A stretch of DNA of 64,000 nt from Streptomyces chryseus (GTDB lineage Bacteria; Actinomycetota; Actinomycetes; Streptomycetales; Streptomycetaceae): positions 558,001-622,000 of the forward strand of contig NZ_BMVO01000001.1 in the NCBI RefSeq assembly GCF_014650755.1, in the 5' to 3' direction. This document shows positions 32,492 through 40,182 of this stretch, piece after piece; the stretch's first letter is position 1; every line of letters starts with the position of its first letter. Under the pieces are notes generated by a model. The model did no database searches and was not told the DNA's origin. It saw only the letters and a list, made by a program, of their open reading frames with translations. The translations under genes were made by a program, and so were the position numbers.

Positions 32492-33178
32492 TTGGACGCA
32501 ACCGCCACAGCCGCCGGCTCCACTGACGCCGCGACTCCCTTCTCGACGCTGATCCGGGTCGCCTCGCACGAGCAGCACACCGAGGCGGAGACCTCCACCT
32601 TCATGAGCGACCTGCTCGGCGGGAAACTCTCCGTCGACGCGTACGCGCGCTACACGGAGCAGCTGTGGTTCGTGTACCGGGCGCTGGAGGAAGCCGCCGG
32701 TGCGCTGGCGGACGATCCGGTCGCGGGCCCGTTCATCCGCCCGGAGCTGATGCGGACCGCCGAACTGGAGCGCGACCTCGCGCATCTGCGCGGCGCCGAC
32801 TGGCGCGCGGCGGCCCGGCCGCTGCCGGCGACGGAGGCGTACGCCGCACGCATCACCGCGTGCGCGCGCGACTGGCCGGCCGGTTACGTGGCGCACCACT
32901 ACACGCGCTACCTCGGCGACCTGTCGGGCGGCCAGATCATCCGCGACAAGGCGGAGCGGACCTGGGGCTTCGCGCGCAAGGGCGACGGAGTGCGCTTCTA
33001 CGTCTTCGAGGACATCGCCAACCCGGCCGCCTTCAAGCGCGGTTACCGGGAGCTGCTGGACCGGGTGAACGCCGACGACCTGGAGAAGCAGCGCATCGTC
33101 GACGAGTGCAAGCGCGCGTTCGACTTCAACGGGGCCCTCTTCCGCGAGCTGGGCGCGGAGTTCCCGCTCAGCGCCTGA
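32492..33178 (+). CDS. hmuO: Biliverdin-producing heme oxygenase
   Basis: A 228-residue cytoplasmic enzyme that opens heme to biliverdin, CO and ferrous iron, for using heme as an iron source. After a 15-residue Ala/Thr tail, HEQHTEAETSTFMSDLLGG carries the proximal heme ligand (H29), and the distal helix has YLGDLSGGQIIRDKAER (about 146-162). The start is TTG at 32492, supported by GGAGG seven bases upstream; no ATG or GTG lies nearby in frame. An iron box covers the promoter, so expression should rise when iron is short. No heme transporter gene is adjacent. It overlaps the opposing PhzF-like gene by 11 bases. Confidence 0.94.
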   Translation: MDATATAAGSTDAATPFSTLIRVASHEQHTEAETSTFMSDLLGGKLSVDAYARYTEQLWFVYRALEEAAGALADDPVAGPFIRPELMRTAELERDLAHLRGADWRAAARPLPATEAYAARITACARDWPAGYVAHHYTRYLGDLSGGQIIRDKAERTWGFARKGDGVRFYVFEDIANPAAFKRGYRELLDRVNADDLEKQRIVDECKRAFDFNGALFRELGAEFPLSA

Positions 33179-33845
33179 GCCCCGCGGCCGGTCCGCGGGC
33201 GTGCGACGCGAAGCGGACGCGGCCGCCGATCTCGATCGTGGCGTCGGGTCCCGGAGCCGTCAGGAGCTGGGAACCGGAGCCCTGCGTGATGTTCAGGGCC
33301 CGGCCCAGTTCCGCGGTGAGCAGGAGCGCGGCGCCCCCGGTCGCCTCGTCCTCCGTGCCGTCGTCGCGGCGCGGGAACGCGCGGGCGCGCACCCGGCCCG
33401 CCGCCTCGTCCTCCCAGGCCCACGCGTACAGCGGGCCCTCTCCGGGCGGGGGCGCGGGCAGCGCGTCGACCTCGGCCGCGGACGCGTACCGCCGCAGGCG
33501 GCGCGGCGGGGCCCACTCGGCGTGCGCGGTGATCCACGTGAACTCGCCGTCGTGGCGCGCCCACACCTCGCCGACGGGCGGGTTGACCACTTCCAGGTCG
33601 AGCAGCCAGGCGGCGCCGACCAGCGGGTGCCCGGCGAAGGGGAGGAGCCGGCCGGGCGCGTGGATGTCGACGACGCCGCGCTCGGGGTCGTCGACGAACA
33701 CGGTCTCGCTGAAGCCCAGTTCGGCGACGAGGGCCTGGCGTGACGCCTCGTCGGGGTACGCCCGCCCGTCGCGCACGACGCCGAGGGCGTTGCCGTGGCG
33801 TCCGTCCGGGCCGCAGAAGACGTGCAGTACGTCGAGTTCGTTCAC
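33168..33845 (-). CDS. PhzF-family isomerase-like protein, short form
   Basis: A 225-residue protein of the PhzF/diaminopimelate epimerase fold. It retains the N-domain features (VLHVFCGPDGRHGNALGVV, GFSETVFVDDPERGVVDIHAPGRLLPFAGHPLVGAAWLL) but is shorter than the usual 260-300 residues, with a compressed second domain ending in TEDEATGGAALLLTAELGRALNITQ and a fused C-terminal strand. GTG 33845 is taken as start, with no clear ribosome site. The catalytic Glu region is altered relative to the full-length PhzF at 45097-45987, so activity is uncertain. It is convergent with hmuO. Confidence 0.82.
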   Translation of the reverse strand: MNELDVLHVFCGPDGRHGNALGVVRDGRAYPDEASRQALVAELGFSETVFVDDPERGVVDIHAPGRLLPFAGHPLVGAAWLLDLEVVNPPVGEVWARHDGEFTWITAHAEWAPPRRLRRYASAAEVDALPAPPPGEGPLYAWAWEDEAAGRVRARAFPRRDDGTEDEATGGAALLLTAELGRALNITQGSGSQLLTAPGPDATIEIGGRVRFASHARGPAAGLRR

Positions 33846-33997
33846 CCCGGCATTGAAGCACCCGGATCCGGGCCCCCGGCGGGCCCGGCCTCGCCAGGTC
33901 ACGGTGTGGCCGCTGTACCCGATCCCCACGCCCGTGCTTTTCCCGTCCCCGGTAGGGTTCCGGAAGTCGGTGGGGACGAAGACACAGAAGGCAGCGC

Positions 33998-35020
33998 ATG
34001 AGCAGGAGCACGCTGAGGCGGCTGGTAACGGGTCTCGCGACGGCGACGGCGCTGTCGTTGACGGCGAGCGGGTGCGTGACGGTGCACGGCGAGCTGGAAG
34101 TCGTGCCGGCGGCGACCGAGTCCGAGGCCGCGCGGGCCCTGAAGGACTTCACCGCGGCGTACAACAAGGCGGACAAGGCGTACGACCCGGCCCTCGACGC
34201 GGGCCGGGTCACCGGCGCGCTCGGCGCGATCAACCAGGCGGGCCTGAAGGCGCGCCAGACGCAGAGCCCGGACGGCAATCCGCGGCACGATCCGCTGGAG
34301 CTGACCGACGCCAAGTTCGCCATCCCCAAGAAGGCGGGCTGGCCGCGGTGGTTCGTCGCGGACACCGACAGCAACCGCGACAAGGACACCGGGCGGCTCG
34401 ACACCCGCTGGATGCTGGTGTTCGTACGCGGCGGGGCCGACCAGCTGTGGGAGGTCTCGCACCTGTCGGTACTCACGCCGAACGAGGTGCCCACGTTCAA
34501 GAAGGACGCGGACGGCTGGGCCGAGCCGGTGGCGCCGGACGCGCCTTCGCTCGTGGTGCCGCCGAAGGATCTGAGCGTGCGGTACGCGTCGTACCTGCAG
34601 GACGGCAAGCCGGAGAACTTCGCGCCGGGGCCGCACACCTCCGCCGTGCGTCAGGCGCGCGAGAAGTCGGCGCGGCAGCTCGGGCGCACGGTCCAGTACC
34701 GCGACCAGCAGCTGGACACCGGGACGTTCGCGCCGCTGGGGCTGGTCACGGCGGACGGCGGGGCGACGGTGTTCTTCGCGACCCGCCAGTTCGAGCAGCA
34801 GACCGTGGCCCAGGGGGTGCGGCTGGATCTCAACGCCGACGTACGGGCGCTGATGACCGGCACCGCGAGGACCAAGCTCACCAAGGAGCGGGTCTCCAGC
34901 CAGGTCGCGCAGGTGCCGGCGAAGGACGCGGCGGGCGGGTCGGCCGGCGCGGGCAAGGGCGCTCCGCAGGTGACCGTGCTCGCCCGCATTCAGGGGCTCA
35001 CGGCCGCCCAGGGGTCGTGA
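33998..35020 (+). CDS. Exported lipoprotein
   Basis: A 340-residue lipoprotein. The signal peptide runs from the basic start RRLVTG to the lipobox LTASGC (Cys about residue 26), which would be lipid-modified and anchored to the outer face of the membrane. The mature part is a soluble alpha/beta protein with repeats of Asp/Lys-rich loops and the segments WPRWFVADTDSN, RWMLVFVRGGADQLWEVSHLSVL and PLGLVTADGGATVFFATRQFEQQT. I recognise no enzyme motif. A weak AGAAGG site precedes ATG 33998, and TAGGGT at 33953-33958 could be a -10 element. Streptomyces homologs probably exist; function unknown. Confidence 0.8.
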   Translation: MSRSTLRRLVTGLATATALSLTASGCVTVHGELEVVPAATESEAARALKDFTAAYNKADKAYDPALDAGRVTGALGAINQAGLKARQTQSPDGNPRHDPLELTDAKFAIPKKAGWPRWFVADTDSNRDKDTGRLDTRWMLVFVRGGADQLWEVSHLSVLTPNEVPTFKKDADGWAEPVAPDAPSLVVPPKDLSVRYASYLQDGKPENFAPGPHTSAVRQAREKSARQLGRTVQYRDQQLDTGTFAPLGLVTADGGATVFFATRQFEQQTVAQGVRLDLNADVRALMTGTARTKLTKERVSSQVAQVPAKDAAGGSAGAGKGAPQVTVLARIQGLTAAQGS

Positions 35021-35042
35021 GCCGCTCCCCCGCCCCGGCGGG

Positions 35043-35816
35043 TCAGCGGCCCAGCGGCCAGGCCACCGCGTGGTGGTCGTCCGGGTCGTCCTCGCCGACG
35101 TACCGCGCGCAGGCGTCGGTCAGCGTCTCCAGGAGGGTCAGCGGGTCGGGCAGCGGGTGTTCGAGGCCGCGCACCCAGCCGACCCCGTGGTCGCCGGGAA
35201 GCCGGGCCGGCGGTACGAGGACGTAGCTGCCCCGGCAGTGCCAGCGCAGCCCCGGATGCTCGTCCATGGTCTCGGGGTGGCAGTCCAGCTCGCACGGCCA
35301 CCACTCGTCCTCGTCGTCCGGGGTGCCGCGGGTGGCGGTGAAGAAGAGCAGGCGCGCGTCGTCGCCGTTGCTGGCGCCGAACTCGGCCACCGGGCCGACG
35401 TCGACCCCGGCTTCGAGCAGCCGCTCCAGCGCGTTGCGGCCTGCTTCGAGCGGTACGTCGAGTACGTCGTGGACCATGCCGGTGGCGGTGATGAAGTTCG
35501 CCTGCGGCTGGCCCTCGGCCCAGCGTTTGATCTGCGCGGCGTCGGTGGTCGACTGGGTCTGCCAGGCGAAGGACACGGGGTGCCGGGCGGGGGTGGGGCA
35601 TCCGACGCGTTCGCACGAACATCGGTATCCGGCGGGATGCGCGGCGGGGGCGAGCGGCAGCCCCGCGGCGGCGGCGGCCAGGAGCAGGGCCTCGCGGTCC
35701 TCGGCCAGGTCGTCGGCGTCGGTGGCCTTCGGGCGGCGGCGCAGCCACTGGGGAAGTCTGCTTTCCACTGTCTGCCTGCTCTCTGTGCCGCGATAGCGGC
35801 CGAAATCGGCGCCCAT
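35043..35816 (-). CDS. Stand-alone bifunctional DNA primase/polymerase (prim-pol) N-terminal domain protein
   Basis: A 257-residue protein that looks like the N-terminal archaeo-eukaryotic primase/polymerase domain without any helicase. After a basic stretch (LPQWLRRRPKATD) come the family features YRCSCERVGCPTPARHPVSFAWQTQSTTDAAQIKRWAEGQPQANFITATGMVHDVLDVPLEAG, which include the cysteine-rich loop and the GMVHDVLDVP active-site strand, then LLFFTATRGT and RWHCRGSYVLVPPA. In actinobacterial chromosomes short copies like this are common and their role is unknown; primer synthesis or repair polymerase activity is possible. ATG 35816 has GAGGGG upstream. A PHO-box-like pair of repeats lies about 150 bases upstream. 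Confidence 0.8.
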   Translation of the reverse strand: MGADFGRYRGTESRQTVESRLPQWLRRRPKATDADDLAEDREALLLAAAAAGLPLAPAAHPAGYRCSCERVGCPTPARHPVSFAWQTQSTTDAAQIKRWAEGQPQANFITATGMVHDVLDVPLEAGRNALERLLEAGVDVGPVAEFGASNGDDARLLFFTATRGTPDDEDEWWPCELDCHPETMDEHPGLRWHCRGSYVLVPPARLPGDHGVGWVRGLEHPLPDPLTLLETLTDACARYVGEDDPDDHHAVAWPLGR

Positions 35817-35956
35817 TCAACCCCTCACCTCAGCGTTGTGCTGTCCATGCTGCCACCATCCTGCGCTTCGGGTGGCCGCAGTCCCCATCCGGGGTACGCG
35901 GGTGGATACCACAGCGGTGGCGCGATTGGCGCCTTTGCCCCGATAAGTGGCCTCAC

Positions 35957-35974
35957 GGTGAACATCCGGCGAAC
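35957..35974 (-). promoter_or_regulatory. PHO-box-like direct repeats
   Basis: On the minus strand GTTCGCC-GGAT is followed by GTTCACC-GTGA, two units exactly 11 bases apart, as in PhoP binding sites of Streptomyces (GTTCACC units). A third GTTCGC lies 13 bases away. It sits ahead of the prim-pol gene and beyond the 3' end of the TetR gene. Candidate only. Confidence 0.4.
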
Positions 35975-36044
35975 TCCGTGAGCGAACTCACCCCGGCGCG
36001 GCCGCCGGGCCCGGCGGCGGCCTCGGCGCGGACTGGCGGGGGCC

Positions 36045-36686
36045 TCAGCGCGGAGTGAGGCCGCCCAGCGCGCAGTCGACGACGGCGTCGGCGTACGCGT
36101 GCGTGAGCGGGAGGGTGCGCAGCAGCCACCGGTGGGCGAGCGGGGCGACGAGCAGTTCGAGCGCGACGCGCGGGTCGATGTCCGGGCGTACGTCGCCGGC
36201 TTCCTGCGCCGCGCGCAGCCGCTTCACGTACAGCTGGAGCGACGGTTCGAGCAGCTTCTCGACGAACTCGGCGCCCAGCACCGGGTCGACGATGCCAGCG
36301 GCGGTGAGGGCCCGGGAGGGGGCTTCGTACTGGGGATCGACGAGTTCGTCGACGGTGGCGCGCAGGACCGCCTTCAGGTCGGCCGCCAGGTCGCCGGTGT
36401 CCGGGATCTCGTACGAGCCGCTGTCGGCGCCCGCGGCCTCGGCGGCCCGCTTCCCGAGGTCGAGGAAGGCTTCGAGGAGGACGGCGGCCTTGGAGGGCCA
36501 CCAGCGGTAGATCGTCTGCTTGCCCACGCCGGCGCGGGCGGCGATGCCCTCGATCGTCGTCTTCGGGTAGCCCACCTCGCCGACGAGGGAGAGCGCCGCG
36601 TCGTAGATCGCGCGGCGGGAGCGTTCGCTGCGGCGCGTGGTGTCGGGGGTCCTGGCGGCGGGCTTGGGGGTGCGAATCTCGGCCAT
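36045..36686 (-). CDS. TetR/AcrR-family transcriptional repressor
   Basis: A 213-residue repressor. The N-terminal helix-turn-helix is SRRAIYDAALSLVGEVGYPKTTIEGIAARAGVGKQTIYRWWPSKAAVLLEAF (residues about 22-74), and the C-terminal region is the TetR_C ligand/dimer domain with RWLLRTLPLTHAYADAVVDCALGGL at the end. ATG 36686 is preceded by TAGATT at 36694-36699 with seven bases between and no ribosome site: probably leaderless. A perfect 25-bp palindrome at 36705-36729 overlaps the expected -35 region, so it should repress itself. It is divergent from the DDAH-like gene 160 bases away, which may also be controlled. Ligand unknown. Confidence 0.9.
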   Translation of the reverse strand: MAEIRTPKPAARTPDTTRRSERSRRAIYDAALSLVGEVGYPKTTIEGIAARAGVGKQTIYRWWPSKAAVLLEAFLDLGKRAAEAAGADSGSYEIPDTGDLAADLKAVLRATVDELVDPQYEAPSRALTAAGIVDPVLGAEFVEKLLEPSLQLYVKRLRAAQEAGDVRPDIDPRVALELLVAPLAHRWLLRTLPLTHAYADAVVDCALGGLTPR

Positions 36687-36704
36687 GGCGCCCAATCTAC
36701 CAGC

Positions 36705-36729
36705 CAAGCGAGACGGCACGTCTCGCTTG
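36705..36729. promoter_or_regulatory. TetR operator
   Basis: CAAGCGAGACG-GCA-CGTCTCGCTTG is a perfect inverted repeat with 11-base arms and a 3-base centre, 19 bases ahead of the TetR-type gene's start codon, overlapping its promoter. Confidence 0.8.
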
Positions 36730-36847
36730 ATGGACGGGAGCTGACCAGTCGGGAACCACCCGATCGGTTCACTGCGCGACGGGCCGGTTCGGCGGACCAT
36801 GGCTCTCACGCACACTCCGTGCCCCAGCCGCTCGTGAGGAGCCCTCA

Positions 36848-37663
36848 TTGCCTCGTGACGCCTCGCCCCGCCGCTACCTGATGTGCCCCCCGGAGCACTT
36901 CAGGGTGACGTACTCCATCAATCCCTGGATGGACCCCGCGAAGCCGGTCGACCTGCCGCTGGCCCTGACCCAGTGGGAGGACCTGCGCGACCGCTACCGG
37001 AGTCTCGGCCACACCGTCGACCTCCTCACCCCCAGGCCGGGCCTGCCCGACATGGTGTACGCCGCCAACGGCGCCACCGTGATCGACGGGCGGGTGCTCG
37101 GCGCGCGGTTCGCGTACCCGGAGCGGGCCGCGGAGGCCCAGGCGCATCTGGAGTGGTTCCGGTCCCACGGCTTCACCGAGATCCTGGAGCCGGCGCACAT
37201 CAACGAGGGCGAGGGCGACTTCGCGGTCACCTCGTCGTGGGTCCTCGCCGGGCGCGGCTTCCGCTCAAGCCCGCTGTCGCACGACGAGGCGCAGGAGTTC
37301 TTCGGCCGCCCGGTCATCGGCCTGGACCTCGTCGATCCGCGCTACTACCACCTGGACACCGCGCTGGCCGTCCTCGACGACCGTGACGACGAGGTCATGT
37401 ACTACCCCGGCGCCTTCTCCCCCGGCAGCCGGGCCGTCCTCGCCCGGCTCTTCCCCGACGCGATCATCGCCGAGGAGGCGGACGCGGCGGCGCTGGGGCT
37501 CAACGCGGTGAGCGACGGGCGGCACGTGCTGCTGCCGCAGACCGCGCTGGGGCTCTTCGCGCCGCTGCGGGCGCGCGGGTTCGAGCCGGTCGGGATGGAC
37601 CTCGGGGAGCTGCTCAAGGGCGGCGGCAGTGTGAAGTGCTGTACGCAGGAGCTGCGCGGCTAG
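36848..37663 (+). CDS. ddaH: Dimethylarginine dimethylaminohydrolase-like amidinohydrolase
   Basis: A 271-residue enzyme of the amidinotransferase/DDAH fold, which hydrolyses methylated arginines (or a related guanidino compound) to citrulline and an amine. The family opening MCPPEHFRVTYSINPWMD is present; the catalytic residues are the acidic pair in NEGEGDFAV (about 119-127), His in YYHLDTALA (H168) and Cys in GGSVKCCTQEL (C264). The start is TTG at 36848 with GAGGAG six bases upstream; an ATG is lacking here. It is divergent from the TetR-type gene and overlaps the opposing Rsm22 gene by four bases. Family firm; dimethylarginine as substrate is by analogy with characterised Streptomyces and mammalian enzymes. 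Confidence 0.87.
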   Translation: MPRDASPRRYLMCPPEHFRVTYSINPWMDPAKPVDLPLALTQWEDLRDRYRSLGHTVDLLTPRPGLPDMVYAANGATVIDGRVLGARFAYPERAAEAQAHLEWFRSHGFTEILEPAHINEGEGDFAVTSSWVLAGRGFRSSPLSHDEAQEFFGRPVIGLDLVDPRYYHLDTALAVLDDRDDEVMYYPGAFSPGSRAVLARLFPDAIIAEEADAAALGLNAVSDGRHVLLPQTALGLFAPLRARGFEPVGMDLGELLKGGGSVKCCTQELRG

Positions 37664-38679
37664 GCGGTTTCGGGCCGGGGCGGCGGCCAGGCGTCGCCCC
37701 AGTCGGTGTCGCGGGCCGCCCGGTAGAGGTCGCCGTGCTTCTTGGTGACCGTCTCGCGGGTGAGTTCCCGCGGCTTCGCGCACAGTTCCAGCAGGACCAT
37801 GCCCTTGCGGATCTGCGGCCTGCGGATCACGCGGTTGGCCGCCGGGACTGCGGCAGGACCGTCCGCGCCGTCACGCACGGCGGCGACGTAGCTGAACTTC
37901 TCGTCCTCGTACGGCAGCGAGCCGCCCTTGACCTGGCGGTGGAGCGAGGAGCGGCTGACCCGCGCCGAGAAGTGGCACCAGTCGGTGCCGGGCACGATGG
38001 GGCAGGCTCCGCTGTGCGGGCAGGGGGCGGCGACGCTCAGGCCGGCGTCGATCAACTGCTGCCTGGCCTCGATGACGCGCAGGTAGCCGTCGGGGGTGCC
38101 GGGCTCGACGATCACGACGGCCTGCGCCGCGCGGGCGGCTTCGGCGACGAGGGCCACACGGTCGGCGGGGGTGAGTTCCTTCAGGACGTACGAGATCGTC
38201 ACGAGATCGGTGCTCTCGATCCGGAGCGCCGGTCCGATGCGAGAGCGCTGCCAGGTCGCGGCGCGCAGGGCGGGCGAACCGGACGCCTCGGCCAGTTCCC
38301 GGCCCAGGGCCAGGGCCGGCTCCGCCCAGTCCAGGACCGTGCTGGCCGCCCTCTCCTCCCACGCCTCCGCCACGGCCCAGGTGGCGGCGCCCGTCCCGCC
38401 GCCGAGATCCACGTGGGTCGCCGGGGTCCACTCCGGGGCCGCGTCGCGCAGTGCGGCCAGCGCGGAACGTACCGCCTCGAAGGTCGCGGGCATCCGGTAG
38501 GCGGCGTACGCGGCCACGTCGGAGCGGTCGCGGAGCACGGGGGCGCCGGTGGGGGTGGTGCCCCGGTAGCTGGCGATCAGCCGCTCGACGGCCTGTGCGG
38601 CCTGCTTGGGCGGCAGCCCGTCGAGAAGTCCGGCGAGCGCGCCGCGCAGGGCTTCCGCGGTGGGGAGGGTGAAGTTCAC
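37660..38679 (-). CDS. Rsm22-family (mitoribosomal-type) methyltransferase
   Basis: A 339-residue SAM-dependent methyltransferase homologue of the Rsm22 family, linked to small-subunit ribosome assembly in mitochondria and found in actinobacteria. The SAM site is THVDLGGGTGAATWAV (around residue 88), and the family-specific four-cysteine iron-sulfur/zinc signature is seen as APCPHSGACPIVPGTDWCHFS (about 225-245). The GTG at 38679 follows TAAAAT by six bases and has no ribosome site, so the mRNA is probably leaderless. It overlaps the ddaH-type gene by four bases at its 3' end. Precise substrate unknown. Confidence 0.9.
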   Translation of the reverse strand: MNFTLPTAEALRGALAGLLDGLPPKQAAQAVERLIASYRGTTPTGAPVLRDRSDVAAYAAYRMPATFEAVRSALAALRDAAPEWTPATHVDLGGGTGAATWAVAEAWEERAASTVLDWAEPALALGRELAEASGSPALRAATWQRSRIGPALRIESTDLVTISYVLKELTPADRVALVAEAARAAQAVVIVEPGTPDGYLRVIEARQQLIDAGLSVAAPCPHSGACPIVPGTDWCHFSARVSRSSLHRQVKGGSLPYEDEKFSYVAAVRDGADGPAAVPAANRVIRRPQIRKGMVLLELCAKPRELTRETVTKKHGDLYRAARDTDWGDAWPPPRPETA

Positions 38680-38685
38680 CTTCGA

Positions 38686-38691
38686 ATTTTA
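38686..38691 (-). promoter_or_regulatory. -10 element of the Rsm22-family gene
   Basis: TAAAAT (minus strand) differs from TATAAT at one base, in DNA of about 72% GC. It lies six bases before the GTG start, the spacing expected for a leaderless message. A clear -35 is not seen. Confidence 0.6.
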
Positions 38692-38822
38692 GGCGCTTCC
38701 CGCAGTACGCCGGAGGCCGCCCGTGGCGGGCGGTGGCGGCCGGTGGCGGGATGCGGCCGAACTGATCCCGGGCATGGGGAAGTTGCTACGCTGACGCCCT
38801 TGTCGTGACCCTCGGGGGGACC

Positions 38823-40136
38823 ATGGGACAGCGGGTCGTACGCGTGGCTCTGGTGGCCGGTGTGATCGTCCTGGCGCTGCTGCTCCTGCTGGCCACGTGC
38901 GGTGGCGGCGGTGGCGGCGACGCGACGGACGGGAAGCGGCCGCCGCCCGGGCCCTCCGCGTCCGCGTCCACGAGGAAGAGCGCGGCGGCCGGGACCGCGA
39001 CGCGGCTGGCCGTCCCCTCGGCGTACGCCAACGGGCGCGGCTGGGAGATCACCGGCGCCTCGCCCGAGTACGCGGTCGCCGCGAGCGCCGGGCGGGTGGG
39101 GCTCCTGGAGCGGGTGTCCGCCGCCCGCTTCCGGCTGCGGACCGTCGACGCGGCCGGCGGGAGGACGCGGTGGACGGGTGACGCGTGGCAGCCGCTGTCC
39201 GATCCCGCGCACTTCCCCCGGCTGCTGGCGGTGGCCAAGGACGGCCGGGAGTTCTTCGTCACCTGGTCGTACGGGAAGGTCGGCGAGGACGCGCTGTCCT
39301 CGGCCGACATGATCGTGGCGCTCGACGTGTACGACGTGCGCAACGGCGCGCAGCGGCGGATCGAGCTGCCCTGGGCCGACGTGCCGAGCGTGACCGGGGA
39401 CGGTCCCGGCGTCCTCGTCAGCGACGGCGGCGCGGACAGCGCGGTCGTCGATCCGGTCACCGGCCTGGTGACCCGGGTCGCCGCGAAGGACCTGCGGTAC
39501 CCGAAGGGGTGCGGGGGGTGCCGGACACAGACGCAGGTGCGGGCGGCGACGGAGAAGGGGCTGCTGGTCAGCGGGCGCCGGGAGTTCTGGGTGCGGGGCG
39601 GCTGGCACAGCCGCACGCGGGCGCCGGGCGGCACGGACGCGGCGTCGGGGGTGCCCACGTCCGTGGCGGACGGGCGGGTGCTCGCCAAGTGGCGGAAGAA
39701 GCGGGGCAGCGAGGGGGCGGCCGACTACGACGTGTGGGCGGTGCACGACGCGACGAGCGGGAAGGTGCTCGCGAGGGCGCAGTGCCGCAGGCCCGCCATA
39801 GAGCCGGGCACGTATCCACGGGCGGCGCTGTCGCCGGAGGGCAGGTACGTGGTAGCGGGGAGCCTCGGCTTCGACCTGGAGACGGGGTCGGGCCACTGCT
39901 TCGAGGAGCCGGACGGTACGCGCCCGCTGTCCTTGACGGCGGTGACGGACACCGGCGTGGCGTACGGCACGACGGCGACGCGCACACCGGTGGAGGCGGA
40001 CCTCACGGCACGGCGGCCGACCGCGCTGGCGGCGAACGTGCACGTTCCGGCGGTGGAGGTCGCCGGTACCGGCCTGTTCCCCTGGACGGACCGCAAGGAC
40101 CGCCCCCGCCTGACCGCGTACGCCCGGCGGGGATGA
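38823..40136 (+). CDS. Exported or membrane-anchored propeller-like protein
   Basis: A 437-residue protein with an N-terminal hydrophobic helix (VALVAGVIVLALLLLLATC) followed by a Gly run and a Ser/Pro/Thr-rich spacer, so the bulk lies outside the cell. The Cys after LLLAT resembles a lipobox but has Thr at -1, so a lipid anchor is uncertain. The rest is a string of Gly/Trp/Asp-rich strands (TRWTGDAWQPL, LLAVAKDGREFFVTWSYG, MIVALDVYDVRNG, YDVWAVHDATSGKVLARAQC) as in PQQ- or WD-type propellers, with a Cys pair in GCGGCRT. No catalytic motif is seen. ATG 38823 is preceded by CGGGGGGACC; GTG 38805 is the alternative. TACGCT (38786-38791) may be the -10. Confidence 0.75.
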   Translation: MGQRVVRVALVAGVIVLALLLLLATCGGGGGGDATDGKRPPPGPSASASTRKSAAAGTATRLAVPSAYANGRGWEITGASPEYAVAASAGRVGLLERVSAARFRLRTVDAAGGRTRWTGDAWQPLSDPAHFPRLLAVAKDGREFFVTWSYGKVGEDALSSADMIVALDVYDVRNGAQRRIELPWADVPSVTGDGPGVLVSDGGADSAVVDPVTGLVTRVAAKDLRYPKGCGGCRTQTQVRAATEKGLLVSGRREFWVRGGWHSRTRAPGGTDAASGVPTSVADGRVLAKWRKKRGSEGAADYDVWAVHDATSGKVLARAQCRRPAIEPGTYPRAALSPEGRYVVAGSLGFDLETGSGHCFEEPDGTRPLSLTAVTDTGVAYGTTATRTPVEADLTARRPTALAANVHVPAVEVAGTGLFPWTDRKDRPRLTAYARRG

Positions 40137-40182
40137 CGGGAGGGCGGCCGCGGCGGGCCGGCGCCCGAGGGGGCGGCAGTCG

